NCBI RefSeq assembly: GCF_024359525.1
Contig: NZ_JAKZEU010000004.1
Coordinates: forward strand, 186,001 to 250,000
Reading direction: 5' to 3'
DNA: 64,000 nt
From: Paracoccus albicereus
Lineage (GTDB): Bacteria > Pseudomonadota > Alphaproteobacteria > Rhodobacterales > Rhodobacteraceae
Made by a program: the position numbers and the translations under genes. The notes below the pieces were generated by a model. That model saw only the letters and a list, made by a program, of their open reading frames with translations. It was not told where the DNA came from and searched no databases. Below are positions 8,927 through 22,199 of the stretch, piece by piece (the stretch's first letter is position 1; each line of letters opens with the position of its first letter).

Positions 8927-9889
8927 ATGACCCGAATTCTGCTGCTGGACCCCGCCACGCCCGAACGTCTGGCGCGAATGCGAGACTTTCTTCCCGATGG
9001 ATGGACCATCGATGCCACGCCGACCCGCGACCTCGGGGATCAACTGAAAGCCATTCAGGGTGCGGATCTGGTGATCGTCAGCGATGTGCCGATGGGCGAA
9101 GATCTGATGACCACCCCCGGTCTGCGCGCGGTCCATAAATGGGGCGTCGGCTACGACGGCATCGCTCTTGAGGCGGCGCGCAGGGCCGGGGTTCGCGTCA
9201 TGCGCACGACCGGATCGAATGCGATCACGGTCGCCGAGACAACGCTGGGCCTGATCCTCGCCGTCAACCGCAACATCGTGCGCGGCCATGTGGGCATTCG
9301 CGAGGGCGGGTGGCCGAAAGGCGAACTCGCTGCCACGTCGATGAAGCTTTCGGGCGGAACGGTCGGCATCATCGGCATGGGTTACATCGGCAAGGCGCTG
9401 GCCAGGATGCTGCGCGGGTTCGGCTGCAAAGTGCTTTATTCCAAGCGCACGCCACTTGCTGCCGAAGAAGAAGCAGAGATCGGCGCAACCTTCCGACCGC
9501 TGGACGCGATGCTGGCAGAGGCGGACGTGATCACGCTGAACTGCGACCTGAACGAGTCCACGCGCAACCTGATTGACCGCGACAAGCTGGCGCTGATGAA
9601 GCCCGACGCAATCTTGGTGAACGCGGCGCGCGGCGGCGTGCTGGTCGAGGCCGACCTGGCCGACGCGATCCGCGAAGGCCGGCTGCGCGGCGCGGGCATC
9701 GATGTCTTCTCGATCGAGCCGATCCGGCAAGACAACCCGCTGATGGGTCTCGACCGCGTCGTGCTGACGCCGCATATCGCCGCAATCTCTGCGGACGGGT
9801 TTCCGGCATCGGTAAAGCGGATGTTCGAGAACTTCCAGGCAGTGATCGACAACCGTCCCTTCCCGCGCGAGATCGACGTCCTCGTCTGA
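8927..9889 (+). CDS. D-isomer-specific 2-hydroxyacid dehydrogenase
   Basis: The 320-residue protein shows the Rossmann motif VGIIGMGYIGKALARMLRGF (about 145-164) and the family's catalytic residues: Arg in NAARGGVLVEADLADAI, Glu in GIDVFSIEPI, and His in LTPHIAAIS. An AGGACCTGA segment precedes the ATG. It follows the gamma-glutamyltransferase by 23 bp and probably belongs to the same transcript. It should interconvert a 2-oxoacid and a D-2-hydroxyacid with NAD(P); whether this is phosphoglycerate-, glyoxylate- or lactate-like cannot be read. It abuts the convergent LysR gene without a gap. Confidence 0.85.
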   Translation: MTRILLLDPATPERLARMRDFLPDGWTIDATPTRDLGDQLKAIQGADLVIVSDVPMGEDLMTTPGLRAVHKWGVGYDGIALEAARRAGVRVMRTTGSNAITVAETTLGLILAVNRNIVRGHVGIREGGWPKGELAATSMKLSGGTVGIIGMGYIGKALARMLRGFGCKVLYSKRTPLAAEEEAEIGATFRPLDAMLAEADVITLNCDLNESTRNLIDRDKLALMKPDAILVNAARGGVLVEADLADAIREGRLRGAGIDVFSIEPIRQDNPLMGLDRVVLTPHIAAISADGFPASVKRMFENFQAVIDNRPFPREIDVLV

Positions 9890-10819
9890 TCAGGCGGGCA
9901 ACGCGAAGCCCTGCTCATGCGCGACCTGCCGGACGATGCGGCGGGTTGTGTCGAGAAAATCCCGCAGCATGGGCGATGCCTCACCCCGTGGCCACGCCAT
10001 GGCCAGTTCGATTGCGCAGGGCAGTTCGGGCACCGGGCGGAATTCGAGGTAGGGAGAGTGGATGTTGCGGATCCACGACGGCATCACCGCAAGCCCCAGC
10101 CCGGAGGCGACTTGCGACGCGACCGACGTGGTGTGGGTACATTCCTGCACGACGCGCGGCGTGAGACCCGCCCGCCTGAACGCCTCTCGCAGCAGGATCG
10201 CGTAATGCGTACCCAGAACGGGTGCGTATCCGATGATCGGCTCTTCCAGGATCTCGCTCAGCGTCAGTTCGTTTTTCGCGGCCAACGGATGGCCCTTCGG
10301 CAGGGCCGCGACAAAGCCTTCCAACAGCAGCGCCTCGACCTGCATGAAGGCTGCCTGATCGGTCGGGCGTATAAGGGCGACGTCGACCTCGCCCGTGCCC
10401 AGAACGCGCAGCTGTTCGGTGGTTCCCAGATGGCGGATGTCGACGATGACGGCCGGCCATTGCTTGCGAAATTCTGCCAAGATCGGCGGGATGACATGGG
10501 TCATCGCCATGTTGACGCCGGCGATCGTCAGGCGACCACTGCTTTGGCCTGCCATCGCGCGGGTGTGGGACACTGCACGATCCATCCCGTCCAGAAGATT
10601 GCGCGCATGTGACAGCAGCGTTTCCCCCGCTGCCGTCAGTCGCGTCCTCCGGGTCGTGCGGTGAAACAGCGCGACCCCCAGCCGTTCCTCCATCGCCTTG
10701 ATCTGCTGACTGAGTGGCGCTTGGGCAATGCCCAAACGCTCGGCAGCCCGGCCGAAATGCAATTCCTCGGCAAGACAGACGAAGTAGCGCAGTTGGCGCA
10801 GGTCGAGACCGGTATTCAT
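9890..10819 (-). CDS. LysR-family transcriptional regulator
   Basis: The 309-residue protein starts with a LysR helix-turn-helix (LRQLRYFVCLAEELHFGRAA, residues 7-26, then LGIAQAPLSQQIKAMEERLG), followed by a co-inducer-binding domain from about residue 90. It is transcribed away from the peptide-type ABC operon with a short gap containing a dyad (10834-10849), the usual LysR arrangement for controlling a divergent operon and itself. The gamma-glutamyltransferase/dehydrogenase pair lies just beyond its 3' end and may share the regulon. Confidence 0.88.
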   Translation of the reverse strand: MNTGLDLRQLRYFVCLAEELHFGRAAERLGIAQAPLSQQIKAMEERLGVALFHRTTRRTRLTAAGETLLSHARNLLDGMDRAVSHTRAMAGQSSGRLTIAGVNMAMTHVIPPILAEFRKQWPAVIVDIRHLGTTEQLRVLGTGEVDVALIRPTDQAAFMQVEALLLEGFVAALPKGHPLAAKNELTLSEILEEPIIGYAPVLGTHYAILLREAFRRAGLTPRVVQECTHTTSVASQVASGLGLAVMPSWIRNIHSPYLEFRPVPELPCAIELAMAWPRGEASPMLRDFLDTTRRIVRQVAHEQGFALPA

Positions 10820-10833
10820 ACGCTCAGCATATT

Positions 10834-10849
10834 AAATCATCTCAGATTT
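10834..10849. promoter_or_regulatory. Candidate LysR operator dyad
   Basis: AAATC-ATCTCA-GATTT is a perfect 5-bp inverted repeat with AT-rich arms, sitting 15 bp upstream of the LysR start codon and upstream of the divergent permease gene. LysR regulators bind short interrupted dyads in such positions. Assignment is by location only. Confidence 0.4.
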
Positions 10850-10915
10850 GGGAATTGATCCGAATAGATGCCCATGCTTCGGTTCGATTCTCCAAGCGGA
10901 TGGTGCACCTCTTTG

Positions 10916-11839
10916 ATGCTACGTTTCTGGCTGATAAAGCTTCTTCGGACCGTGGTCACGCTGTGGCTGGTGGTGACGTTCGCCTTTATCGTGCTTCGCA
11001 CGTCGGGCGATCCTGTCGTGGCGCTGCTCGGCGCGGATGCCCGGCCCGATGAGGTCGAGTATTTCCGCAGGCTCTGGGGTCTCGATCAACCGCTGATCGT
11101 CCAGTATCTGAACTACATCGTTCAGATGGCCACAGGCCAGTTCGGCATGTCGCTGCGCGATCATCGAGCGGTGATCGACATCATTGCAGAGCGTCTGCCC
11201 GCAACCGTTGAGCTGGGCCTGACCGCATTCGCCATCGCCGCCATCATAGGGATTCCGGCAGGGATCATCGCGGCCCTGCGCAGGGGCGGTGTGCTGGACA
11301 GGCTGATCATGACGATTGCCGTCTTCGGCTTTGCCCTGCCTAATTTCTTTCTGGGCATCCTGATGATCCTGCTGTTCTCGCTGACGCTGCGCATCCTGCC
11401 CTCGTCGGGAACGGGCACCTGGCAGCATCTGGTGATGCCGTCGATCACCCTGGCCACCTTTACCGCAGGATCGCTGGCGCGGTTTACCCGCTCTTCGATG
11501 CTGGAGGTGCTGGAGAAACCCTACATGCGCGCCGCTGCAGCCAAGGGTGCTTCATTCAGCAGGCGGGTTCTGTTCCATGCATTCCCGAACGCGGCGATCC
11601 CCATCGTCACCGTGATCGGCCTCAATCTCGGGCAGCTTGTCGCAGGCGCGATCGTGGTCGAGACCGTCTTCGCCTGGCCCGGTATCGGCAGGTTGCTGGT
11701 GGTCGCCGTGTCGCAGCGCGATCTGGCGGTGGTGCAGGGTCTGGTTCTGGTGATCGCAGCAACGATGGTGATGGCGAACCTGCTGGTCGATCTTCTCTAC
11801 GGCCTTCTCGATCCGCGCATCCGCGAGGCGTCGACATGA
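10916..11839 (+). CDS. ABC transporter permease, dipeptide/oligopeptide type (DppB-like)
   Basis: The protein has a first membrane helix at once (LLRTVVTLWLVVTFAFIVLR), the DppB-type segment LRTSGDPVVALLG, and the EAA-like loop AAAAKGASFSRRVLFHAFPN near the C-terminus with about six membrane segments. Start: ATG 10916 gives 307 residues with the usual DppB beginning; an upstream ATG at 10868 would add 16 atypical residues and leave little room for the promoter, but cannot be excluded. It is first in a tight six-gene operon. Confidence 0.85.
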   Translation: MLRFWLIKLLRTVVTLWLVVTFAFIVLRTSGDPVVALLGADARPDEVEYFRRLWGLDQPLIVQYLNYIVQMATGQFGMSLRDHRAVIDIIAERLPATVELGLTAFAIAAIIGIPAGIIAALRRGGVLDRLIMTIAVFGFALPNFFLGILMILLFSLTLRILPSSGTGTWQHLVMPSITLATFTAGSLARFTRSSMLEVLEKPYMRAAAAKGASFSRRVLFHAFPNAAIPIVTVIGLNLGQLVAGAIVVETVFAWPGIGRLLVVAVSQRDLAVVQGLVLVIAATMVMANLLVDLLYGLLDPRIREAST

Positions 11840-12681
11840 TCCGCCAGCGTCCGAACATCATCGTCGTCCTCGCCTCGATCATTCTGGCTGTCGCGGTGGG
11901 CGTCGCGCTGATCGGCAACGTCTTCACCCCGCATGCCGTGACCGATCAGGCCCTGCTGAGCCGCCTGAAGCCCCCATCCTGGATGGAGGGCGGAGAGGCT
12001 GCGTTCCCGCTGGGCACCGATCGCATCGGCCGCGACATGGTGGCGCGGCTGGTCGCTGGTCTGCAGATGTCGCTGTCCGTCGCATTGCTGGGAACGCTGA
12101 TCGGTGCGGTCTTCGGCACGACGATCGGCTTCATCGCCGCCCATTTCCGAGGCTGGGTCGAGGAAATCCTGATGATGGTCGTGGATTTCCAGGCTTCGCT
12201 GCCCTTCATCCTGATCGCACTGACGCTGCTGGCGTTCTTCGGCAATTCGATGGTGCTGTTCATCATCCTGATGGGCATGTTCGGATGGGAAACCTATGCC
12301 CGTCTGGCCCGCGGCGTGGTGCTGTCGGCCCGTGCCCAGCCCTATGCCCGCGCGATCGTCGCGCTTGGGGCGAATCCGGGGCGCCTGTACCTGCGCCATG
12401 TCCTGCCGAATGTCGCGTCGGCGCTGATCGTGCAGGTCACGCTGACCTTCCCGCAGATCATCCTGCTGGAAACATCGCTGTCCTTCCTGGGGCTGGGCAT
12501 CCAGCCCCCCAACACCAGCCTTGGCCAGATCCTTGGCGACGGGCGCGACTACCTGTCGACCGCGTGGTGGATCTCGGTCTGGCCGGGTCTCGCGATCTTC
12601 CTGATCACCCTGTCCATGTCGATCTTGGGCGACGCACTGCGCGACCGGCTCGACCCGATGCTGAAAACCAGAACAACCTGA
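11836..12681 (+). CDS. ABC transporter permease, dipeptide/oligopeptide type (DppC-like)
   Basis: The 281-residue protein overlaps the preceding permease by ATGA. It has the DppC family layout: a membrane helix near the N-terminus, the motif FPLGTDRIGRDMVARLVAGL (about 56-75), five further helices, and the EAA loop ARAIVALGANPGRLYLRHVL. The C-terminal end (SILGDALRDRLDPML) is classic for the family. It pairs with the upstream protein to form the inner-membrane pore. Confidence 0.88.
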   Translation: MIRQRPNIIVVLASIILAVAVGVALIGNVFTPHAVTDQALLSRLKPPSWMEGGEAAFPLGTDRIGRDMVARLVAGLQMSLSVALLGTLIGAVFGTTIGFIAAHFRGWVEEILMMVVDFQASLPFILIALTLLAFFGNSMVLFIILMGMFGWETYARLARGVVLSARAQPYARAIVALGANPGRLYLRHVLPNVASALIVQVTLTFPQIILLETSLSFLGLGIQPPNTSLGQILGDGRDYLSTAWWISVWPGLAIFLITLSMSILGDALRDRLDPMLKTRTT

Positions 12682-12703
12682 TCAACCCACAAGGAGAGAC
12701 GTC

Positions 12704-14287
12704 ATGATCACCAGAAGACGGTTCGGACAATATTCCCTCAGTGCGGGCGCGACCACGCTGATCCTGCCGAAGGGCTGGGCAAGGGCGCAGGGCACGCGCC
12801 CGGAACTGACCGTGGCGGTCGACAATCTGTGGGCCAACATCAACACGATCAACGGCATCTCGACGACGACGCGACGCTTCTTTCCGAACATCTACTCGCA
12901 TCTGGTCGAGCGCGACTATCTGGCCGACGAACAGGGCCTGACCCTGCGCCCCGGTCTGGCCACCGAATGGAACCGTGACGGCAAGGTCTGGACGCTGAAA
13001 CTGCGCGAGGGAGTCAAGTTCCACAACGGCGAGACGATGACCGCCGAGGACGTGGCCTTCACGCTTGGCCCGGAACGCCTGTGGGGCGAAGAGCCGTTCG
13101 AGCCGCGCGGCAAGACCTTCACCGCAGGCTTCACCCGTGTCGAAGCGGTGGACGATCTGACCGTCGAGATCGAGACCGAGACGGAAGACCCCTATATCCC
13201 CGGCAAGCTGACCGGCTATATCGGCTTCGTCGTGCCAAAGGCTGCCTATCTGGACATGGGCGTCGATGCCTTCGGCCAGGCCCCCATCGGCACTGGCCCC
13301 TACCGCGTGACACTGTTCCGCTCGGGCGAAGTGCTGGAGATGGAGGCGTTCGACGATTACTGGGAAGGCCCGCCGCCGGCGTCCAAGATCAGCTGGCGCA
13401 TCGTGCCGGAATTTGCCGGGCGCATGGCCGGGCTCGTCTCGGGCGAGTTCGACTTCATCGTCAACATTCCGACCGATCAGGAACCGCAGCTTCAAAGCTA
13501 CGATGACGTGACGCTGGCCCGCGCACTGGCGGGCAACTACCCGGCTTTCGCGTTCAACTGCCGCCCCGACCCCGAGGACAACCCACTGGTCGATGCGAAC
13601 CTGCGCAAGGGGATGGTTCAGGCCATCGACATGGACAGCATCGTGCAGGCGCTGTTCGGCGACACGACCTTCCATCCCGCGGTGCCGTTCAACTTCCCCG
13701 AATACGGCGACTTCTATGACCCCGACATGGTCAATCCCCTGCCCTACGATCCCGAAGCCGCGCGCGCGAAGATCGAGCAGTCGGGCTATGACGGGCAGAC
13801 GCTCGACTGGCACATCACCCGCGATTTTTATCCGAACTACGAGGCGGCTGCGCAGATCATGGTCGAGATGTGGCGTCAGGTCGGCGTCAATGTCCGGGCA
13901 GAAATCCTGGACAATTTTGAGCTGGTCTACGCGCGCCCCTACCACATGATGAACATGTCGATGTCGACGGACTTCATCCCGGGCGATCCCTACCAGCCGC
14001 TGTGGCTCGACTGGGGCCCGACCTCCAGCCGGGCAACCGCGACCTGGAAGACCTGGGACCCGACCGAGGAATACCTGGAAGCCGGGCGTGAGTTCGAGGC
14101 GGCAACAACGTTCGAGGCGCGCAAGGAGGCTTATCTGAAGCTGTCGCAGGCCTGGCAGGACGTGACACCCGGCTACTACCTGTGGAAGAGCGTCTATAAC
14201 TGGGCGCACCGTTCGAACATCGATTTCGTGCCCCGGCCCGACGGCGAGATGCGCATGTTCGGCGACTACATGTCGTTGCCTTCGTGA
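12704..14287 (+). CDS. ABC transporter substrate-binding protein, family 5, probable Tat substrate
   Basis: The 527-residue protein begins with a twin-arginine type signal (TRRRFGQYSLSAGATTLILP, residues 3-22), followed by a solute-binding family 5 domain: LATEWNRDGKVWTLKLREGV and FHNGETMTAEDVAFTL are the diagnostic segments. AAGGAGAGACGTC precedes the ATG. It overlaps the next gene by GTGA. Tat export suggests folding before export, unusual but known in this family. It probably supplies a peptide-like or opine-like ligand to the Dpp-type permeases; ligand unknown. Confidence 0.87.
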   Translation: MITRRRFGQYSLSAGATTLILPKGWARAQGTRPELTVAVDNLWANINTINGISTTTRRFFPNIYSHLVERDYLADEQGLTLRPGLATEWNRDGKVWTLKLREGVKFHNGETMTAEDVAFTLGPERLWGEEPFEPRGKTFTAGFTRVEAVDDLTVEIETETEDPYIPGKLTGYIGFVVPKAAYLDMGVDAFGQAPIGTGPYRVTLFRSGEVLEMEAFDDYWEGPPPASKISWRIVPEFAGRMAGLVSGEFDFIVNIPTDQEPQLQSYDDVTLARALAGNYPAFAFNCRPDPEDNPLVDANLRKGMVQAIDMDSIVQALFGDTTFHPAVPFNFPEYGDFYDPDMVNPLPYDPEAARAKIEQSGYDGQTLDWHITRDFYPNYEAAAQIMVEMWRQVGVNVRAEILDNFELVYARPYHMMNMSMSTDFIPGDPYQPLWLDWGPTSSRATATWKTWDPTEEYLEAGREFEAATTFEARKEAYLKLSQAWQDVTPGYYLWKSVYNWAHRSNIDFVPRPDGEMRMFGDYMSLPS

Positions 14288-15090
14288 AGCACGCGTTGAA
14301 AGATATGACGGTCGCGGAATTTCGCGACCGTCTTGCGGACGGTCCCGTGATCCTGCTGCCGCTGGGCAGTCAGGAGGAACAGGGCCCCCATACCCCAATG
14401 GGCGACTATCTTCTGGCCGAGGCGGTGGCCTTGCGAACGGCGGAACTGTCGGGCGCCATCGCGGCACCTTGTCTGCCCTTCGGCTATGCCGATTTCTTTC
14501 GCGGCTTCCCCGGCGGGATGCAGCTGCGCGGGCCGACCTTTCGCGCCGTTCTGACCGACATGGTGGATTCGTTTCTGGATCACGGCTTGACGCGGATCGT
14601 CATCCTGAACGGCCACTCGACCAACGCCGCACTGATCGACGAGGTTCTGCGCGACACCAGACGCCACCGCGGTGCGGCCGTCTGTTCCATCGATCTGTGG
14701 CGCGCGATCCCCGACGCGCTGTGGCGCGATCATCACGGCGAGAACTCGGGCCGCGCCCGTGGACACGGCGGGGACCCCATCACCTCGATGGCGCTCTACC
14801 TGCGCGCCGATCAGATGCGGATGGATCTGGCCGTTGCGGCCAATGGTGCGCAGGCGATGGGCCTGCCCGCCACAGGCACGCGCGGGGTCCGTTTTGACGG
14901 CGTGGACATCGCCCTGCCGCTGGACGCACATGAACTTGCGCCCAACGGCATGTTGGGTGGCGATCCCGCACTTGCGTCGGCCGAATTCGGCTGTGCGGTT
15001 TTCGATCATCTGTCAAACCACTGCGCCAGGTTCGTCGAGCATCTGCGTCGCAGCGACCCCTGCGATCTGAAGGCGGGGCCCGCCGCATGA
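14284..15090 (+). CDS. Creatininase-family amidohydrolase
   Basis: The 268-residue product begins at GTG 14284, overlapping the binding-protein stop. It has creatininase-family metal-site motifs: GSQEEQGPHTPMGDYLLAE (residues 20-38; Glu, His and Asp ligands), ILNGHSTN (His ligand) and the later DHHGENSGRARGHGGD segment. The family includes creatininase, mycofactocin MftE and formamide hydrolase-like enzymes acting on cyclic or small amides. Being embedded between ABC transporter subunits, it likely hydrolyses the imported compound in the cytoplasm. It is shorter on motifs for true creatininase, so the substrate is left open. Confidence 0.82.
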   Translation: MKHALKDMTVAEFRDRLADGPVILLPLGSQEEQGPHTPMGDYLLAEAVALRTAELSGAIAAPCLPFGYADFFRGFPGGMQLRGPTFRAVLTDMVDSFLDHGLTRIVILNGHSTNAALIDEVLRDTRRHRGAAVCSIDLWRAIPDALWRDHHGENSGRARGHGGDPITSMALYLRADQMRMDLAVAANGAQAMGLPATGTRGVRFDGVDIALPLDAHELAPNGMLGGDPALASAEFGCAVFDHLSNHCARFVEHLRRSDPCDLKAGPAA

Positions 15091-16712
15091 CCCAGCCACT
15101 TCTGGACATCCGCAATCTTTCCGTTCCTTTGCCGCCGGGTGCCGACCGTCCATACGCGGTGCGCGATCTTTCGATGACGCTGATGAAGGGCGAGATCCTC
15201 TGCATCGTCGGCGAGACCGGATCGGGCAAGTCGCTGACGGCGCTGGCAGCGATGGGATTGCTTCCGCCGAACCTGCCCGCCGCCTCGGGCGAAATGTCCT
15301 TCGAGGGACGCAATCTGCTCAGCCTGCGCCCCAAGGAACGCCGCCGCCTGGCTGGGAACCGACTGGCGATGGTGTTTCAGGAACCCTCCGCCGTGCTGAA
15401 CCCGATCTATCGGGTCGGCGATCAGGTGGCCGAAACGATCCGCCTGCACACCGACCTAAGCCGCAAGCAGATTCAAGAGCGTGTGATCGAACTGTTTTCG
15501 GAAGTCAGGTTGCCCGATCCCGAGGCGATGCTGCGCGCCTATCCGCATCAATTGTCGGGTGGACAGTGCCAGCGCGTGATGATCGCCAACGCCCTGTCTC
15601 TGGACCCTGCGCTGCTGATCGCGGATGAGCCGACGACCGCACTGGACGTGACGACGCAGGCTCAAATACTCAAGCTGATGCTGGACCTGCGACAGAAGCA
15701 CGGCACCGGTATCCTGTTCATCACCCACGATTTCGGGGTGGTCGCCGAGATCGCGGACCGCGTGGCCGTCATGCGGCATGGCGAACTGGTCGAGATCGGC
15801 ACGACCGACCAGATCCTGCGCGACCCTCAGGAAGATTATACCAGGCGCCTGATCGCCGCCGTCCCCCGGCTGACGCCGAAAGCTCCGGCCGATGATCTTG
15901 GGGAACCGGTTCTGCGGGCCAGTGAAATCGGAAAGACTTATCGCACCCGCACCATGTTCGGACAGACGCGCCGCGTCGATGCGCTGAAGGATGCGACAGT
16001 CTCGATCCGACGGGGCGAGACGCTGGGGCTGGTGGGTGAGAGCGGCAGCGGCAAGTCGACGCTGGCGCAGTGCGTGATACGCCTGGTCGAACCCGATCAT
16101 GGCGATGTGGTGATCGACGGATCCGACTTCACCGGCCTGACTGGCAGCAGGCTTCGCGACGCACGCCAGCGCGTGCAGATCGTGTTTCAGGATCCCTATA
16201 CCGCACTCGACCCGCGACAATCGGCGGGCGCGGCGATCGCCGAAGGTCCCATCATCCACGGCCTGTCGCGGGAAAAGGCCCGCGAGCGCGCGCTGGAACT
16301 GATCGAGGCGGTCGGGCTGGATCGCTCTGCCGCAGCGCGCTTTCCGCATGAATTCAGCGGCGGTCAGCGCCAACGCATCTGTATCGCGCGGGCACTAGCG
16401 GTGGAGCCTGATTTGCTGATCGCGGACGAAAGCGTCTCGGCATTGGACGTGTCGGTTCAGGCTCAGGTACTGGACCTGCTGGCCCGAATGCAGAAACGGC
16501 TGCAATTCGGCATGTTGTTCATCACCCACGACCTGCGTGTGGCGGCGCGGATCTGTGACCGCATCGCCGTCATGCAGCGCGGCAGGATCGTCGAGGAAGA
16601 CACACCGCAACGCCTCTTCACCAAGCCGGCGCAGGATTACACACGACAATTGCTGGCCGCCGTTCCTGGCAGGGACTGGCAGGACGGACCTATCATGAAC
16701 GGAGCAGAATGA
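15087..16712 (+). CDS. Dipeptide-type ABC transporter ATPase, two fused domains (DppD-DppF-like)
   Basis: The 541-residue protein contains two complete ATPase domains: Walker A GETGSGKS near residue 46, signature [15 protein letters not shown] and [12 protein letters not shown] in the first half; GESGSGKS near 317, [15 protein letters not shown] and [12 protein letters not shown] in the second. In the second Walker B the usual DEPVSALD reads DESVSALD. Fused DppD-DppF proteins are common in Rhodobacteraceae. It overlaps genes on both sides by ATGA and energises the importer encoded upstream. Confidence 0.88.
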   Translation: MTQPLLDIRNLSVPLPPGADRPYAVRDLSMTLMKGEILCIVGETGSGKSLTALAAMGLLPPNLPAASGEMSFEGRNLLSLRPKERRRLAGNRLAMVFQEPSAVLNPIYRVGDQVAETIRLHTDLSRKQIQERVIELFSEVRLPDPEAMLRAYPHQLSGGQCQRVMIANALSLDPALLIADEPTTALDVTTQAQILKLMLDLRQKHGTGILFITHDFGVVAEIADRVAVMRHGELVEIGTTDQILRDPQEDYTRRLIAAVPRLTPKAPADDLGEPVLRASEIGKTYRTRTMFGQTRRVDALKDATVSIRRGETLGLVGESGSGKSTLAQCVIRLVEPDHGDVVIDGSDFTGLTGSRLRDARQRVQIVFQDPYTALDPRQSAGAAIAEGPIIHGLSREKARERALELIEAVGLDRSAAARFPHEFSGGQRQRICIARALAVEPDLLIADESVSALDVSVQAQVLDLLARMQKRLQFGMLFITHDLRVAARICDRIAVMQRGRIVEEDTPQRLFTKPAQDYTRQLLAAVPGRDWQDGPIMNGAE

Positions 16713-17380
16713 TGTCGAAATACCAGATCGGTCCGGTGCCCGACCAAGTCGATCCAGCATTGGCACAAGGTTTCGACGGCATCGAGATCGCCACGATCGG
16801 TCACTTCCGCCATCGCGGCTTCGTCTCTCATCGTTTGCGGCCAATCGCGCCCGTGCCGGACCTGATCGTCGGAACCGCCTTTACCGTCGCCATTCCGGCG
16901 ACCGACTCGACGCTTCTGCACCACGCAATCTCCAGCGTCCGCCCCGGCGACGTGCTGGTAATCGACCGTCTTGGCGACACGCGTCATGCCTGCCTGGGCG
17001 GCGGCGTCGCATTCGCGGCCAAGACGGCGGGTGCGGTCGCGGTGATCCTCGACGGACCCTGCACCGATGCCGATGAGATCATTGAGGTGGGACTGCCCGT
17101 CTTCTGCACGGGCATCTCGCCCATCACCACGCGCCTGAACGATCTCGGCGGCGCGATGAACCTGCCCGTATCCTGCGGCGGCGTACCGGTGATGCCCGGC
17201 GATCTGGTGCTGATGGATGCATGCGGAGCACTGATCGTCCCGCCCGACGAGGTAAACGACCTGCTGACCGAAGCCCAAGCCCGGCAGGCCCGGGCCGGCC
17301 GCAACCACGACCGCATCGCCGCCGGCGAAAAGCTGGGCGATCTGAGCGGGGCAAGCAAGATGGTCAACGCAGCAGGCTAA
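16709..17380 (+). CDS. RraA-like / HMG-aldolase-like family protein
   Basis: The 223-residue protein has RraA fold features: DVLVIDRLGDTRHACLGGGVAF-like region around residues 75-96 and MPGDLVLMDACGALIVPP near 160. Members include 4-hydroxy-4-methyl-2-oxoglutarate aldolases and the RNase E inhibitor RraA. In the active-site loop the usual Gly-x-x-Arg-Asp appears as GPCTD (Thr instead of Arg), so classical aldolase activity is doubtful. It is the last gene of the six-gene operon, overlapping the ATPase by four bases, so a role in the imported compound's catabolism is more likely than RNase control. Confidence 0.75.
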   Translation: MMSKYQIGPVPDQVDPALAQGFDGIEIATIGHFRHRGFVSHRLRPIAPVPDLIVGTAFTVAIPATDSTLLHHAISSVRPGDVLVIDRLGDTRHACLGGGVAFAAKTAGAVAVILDGPCTDADEIIEVGLPVFCTGISPITTRLNDLGGAMNLPVSCGGVPVMPGDLVLMDACGALIVPPDEVNDLLTEAQARQARAGRNHDRIAAGEKLGDLSGASKMVNAAG

Positions 17381-17408
17381 ACGCGCGAAACCATGGTGCA
17401 GGCGCGCG

Positions 17409-21210
<3,802 letters not shown>

Positions 21211-21211
<1 letters not shown>

Positions 21212-22137
21212 TGCCAATCACGCTTGTCCCCGATCTACCCGCCTACCGCATCCTGTCGGAAGAAGGCGTCATGGTCATGTCGCCGGGTCGGGCAGCCACG
21301 CAGGACATCAGGCCCATCCGCATCGGGTTGCTGAACCTGATGCCGAAGAAGATCCAGACGGAAAACCAGTTCGCCCGACTGATCGGCGCGACGCCGCTGC
21401 AGATCGACTTTCAGCTGATCCGCATGTCGGACCACGAAAGCCGCAACACCGCCGCCGACCATCTGGAAAGCTTCTACCGCCCCTTCCGCGAGGTCGAAGC
21501 CTCGGGCGAGAAGTTCGACGGGCTGATCATCACCGGCGCGCCGATCGAGCATCTGCCGTTCGAGGACGTGACCTACTGGGACGAACTGACCCGGGTATTC
21601 GCCTGGACGCAGAGCCACGTCCATTCGACGATGGGCGTCTGCTGGGGCGGGATGGCGATGGCCTGGCATTTCCACGGGTTGGAAAAGCATTTGCTGGAGC
21701 AGAAGGCCTTCGGCTGTTTCCGCCACCGAAATCTGGCCCCCGCCAGCCCCTATCTGCGCGGGTTTTCGGATGATGTCCTGCTGCCCGTCAGCCGTTGGAC
21801 CGAAGTACGTCAATCCGAGATCGAGGCCATGCCGGGTCTGACCACGCTGCTGGCCAGCGACGAGGTCGGACCCTGTCTGGTCGAAGACCCGGCCCATCGC
21901 GCCGTCTACGTCTTCAATCACCTCGAATACGACAGCACCACGCTCAAGGACGAATACGACCGCGACGTTGCCGCCGACAAACCCATCGCGGTGCCGGCAA
22001 ACTATTACCCTGACGACGACCCGTCGCGCGCGCCGCTGAACCGGTGGCGCAGCCATGCGCATCTGCTTTACGGCAACTGGGTCAACGAGATCTATCAGAC
22101 GACCGAATACGACATGGCGCTGATCGGCACACGCTAG
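21211..22137 (+). CDS. metA: Homoserine O-acyltransferase, MetA family (probably acetyl-CoA-dependent)
   Basis: The 308-residue enzyme acylates L-homoserine in methionine synthesis. Diagnostic segments are [20 protein letters not shown] (33-52), the catalytic cysteine in GVCWGG (Cys144) and the C-terminal [18 protein letters not shown]. At the position where E. coli MetA has Gly111, this protein has Glu113 ([10 protein letters not shown]). In the family Glu there is linked to acetyl-CoA and Gly to succinyl-CoA, so the likely product is O-acetylhomoserine. It starts inside the stop codon of the upstream ATPase gene. Confidence 0.93.
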
Positions 22138-22199
22138 AGAGCCGTTGCGCAAAGGCGCGCTTCGTTCCTACGCTGCATTTCACGGTAAAGGAGAGCGCC

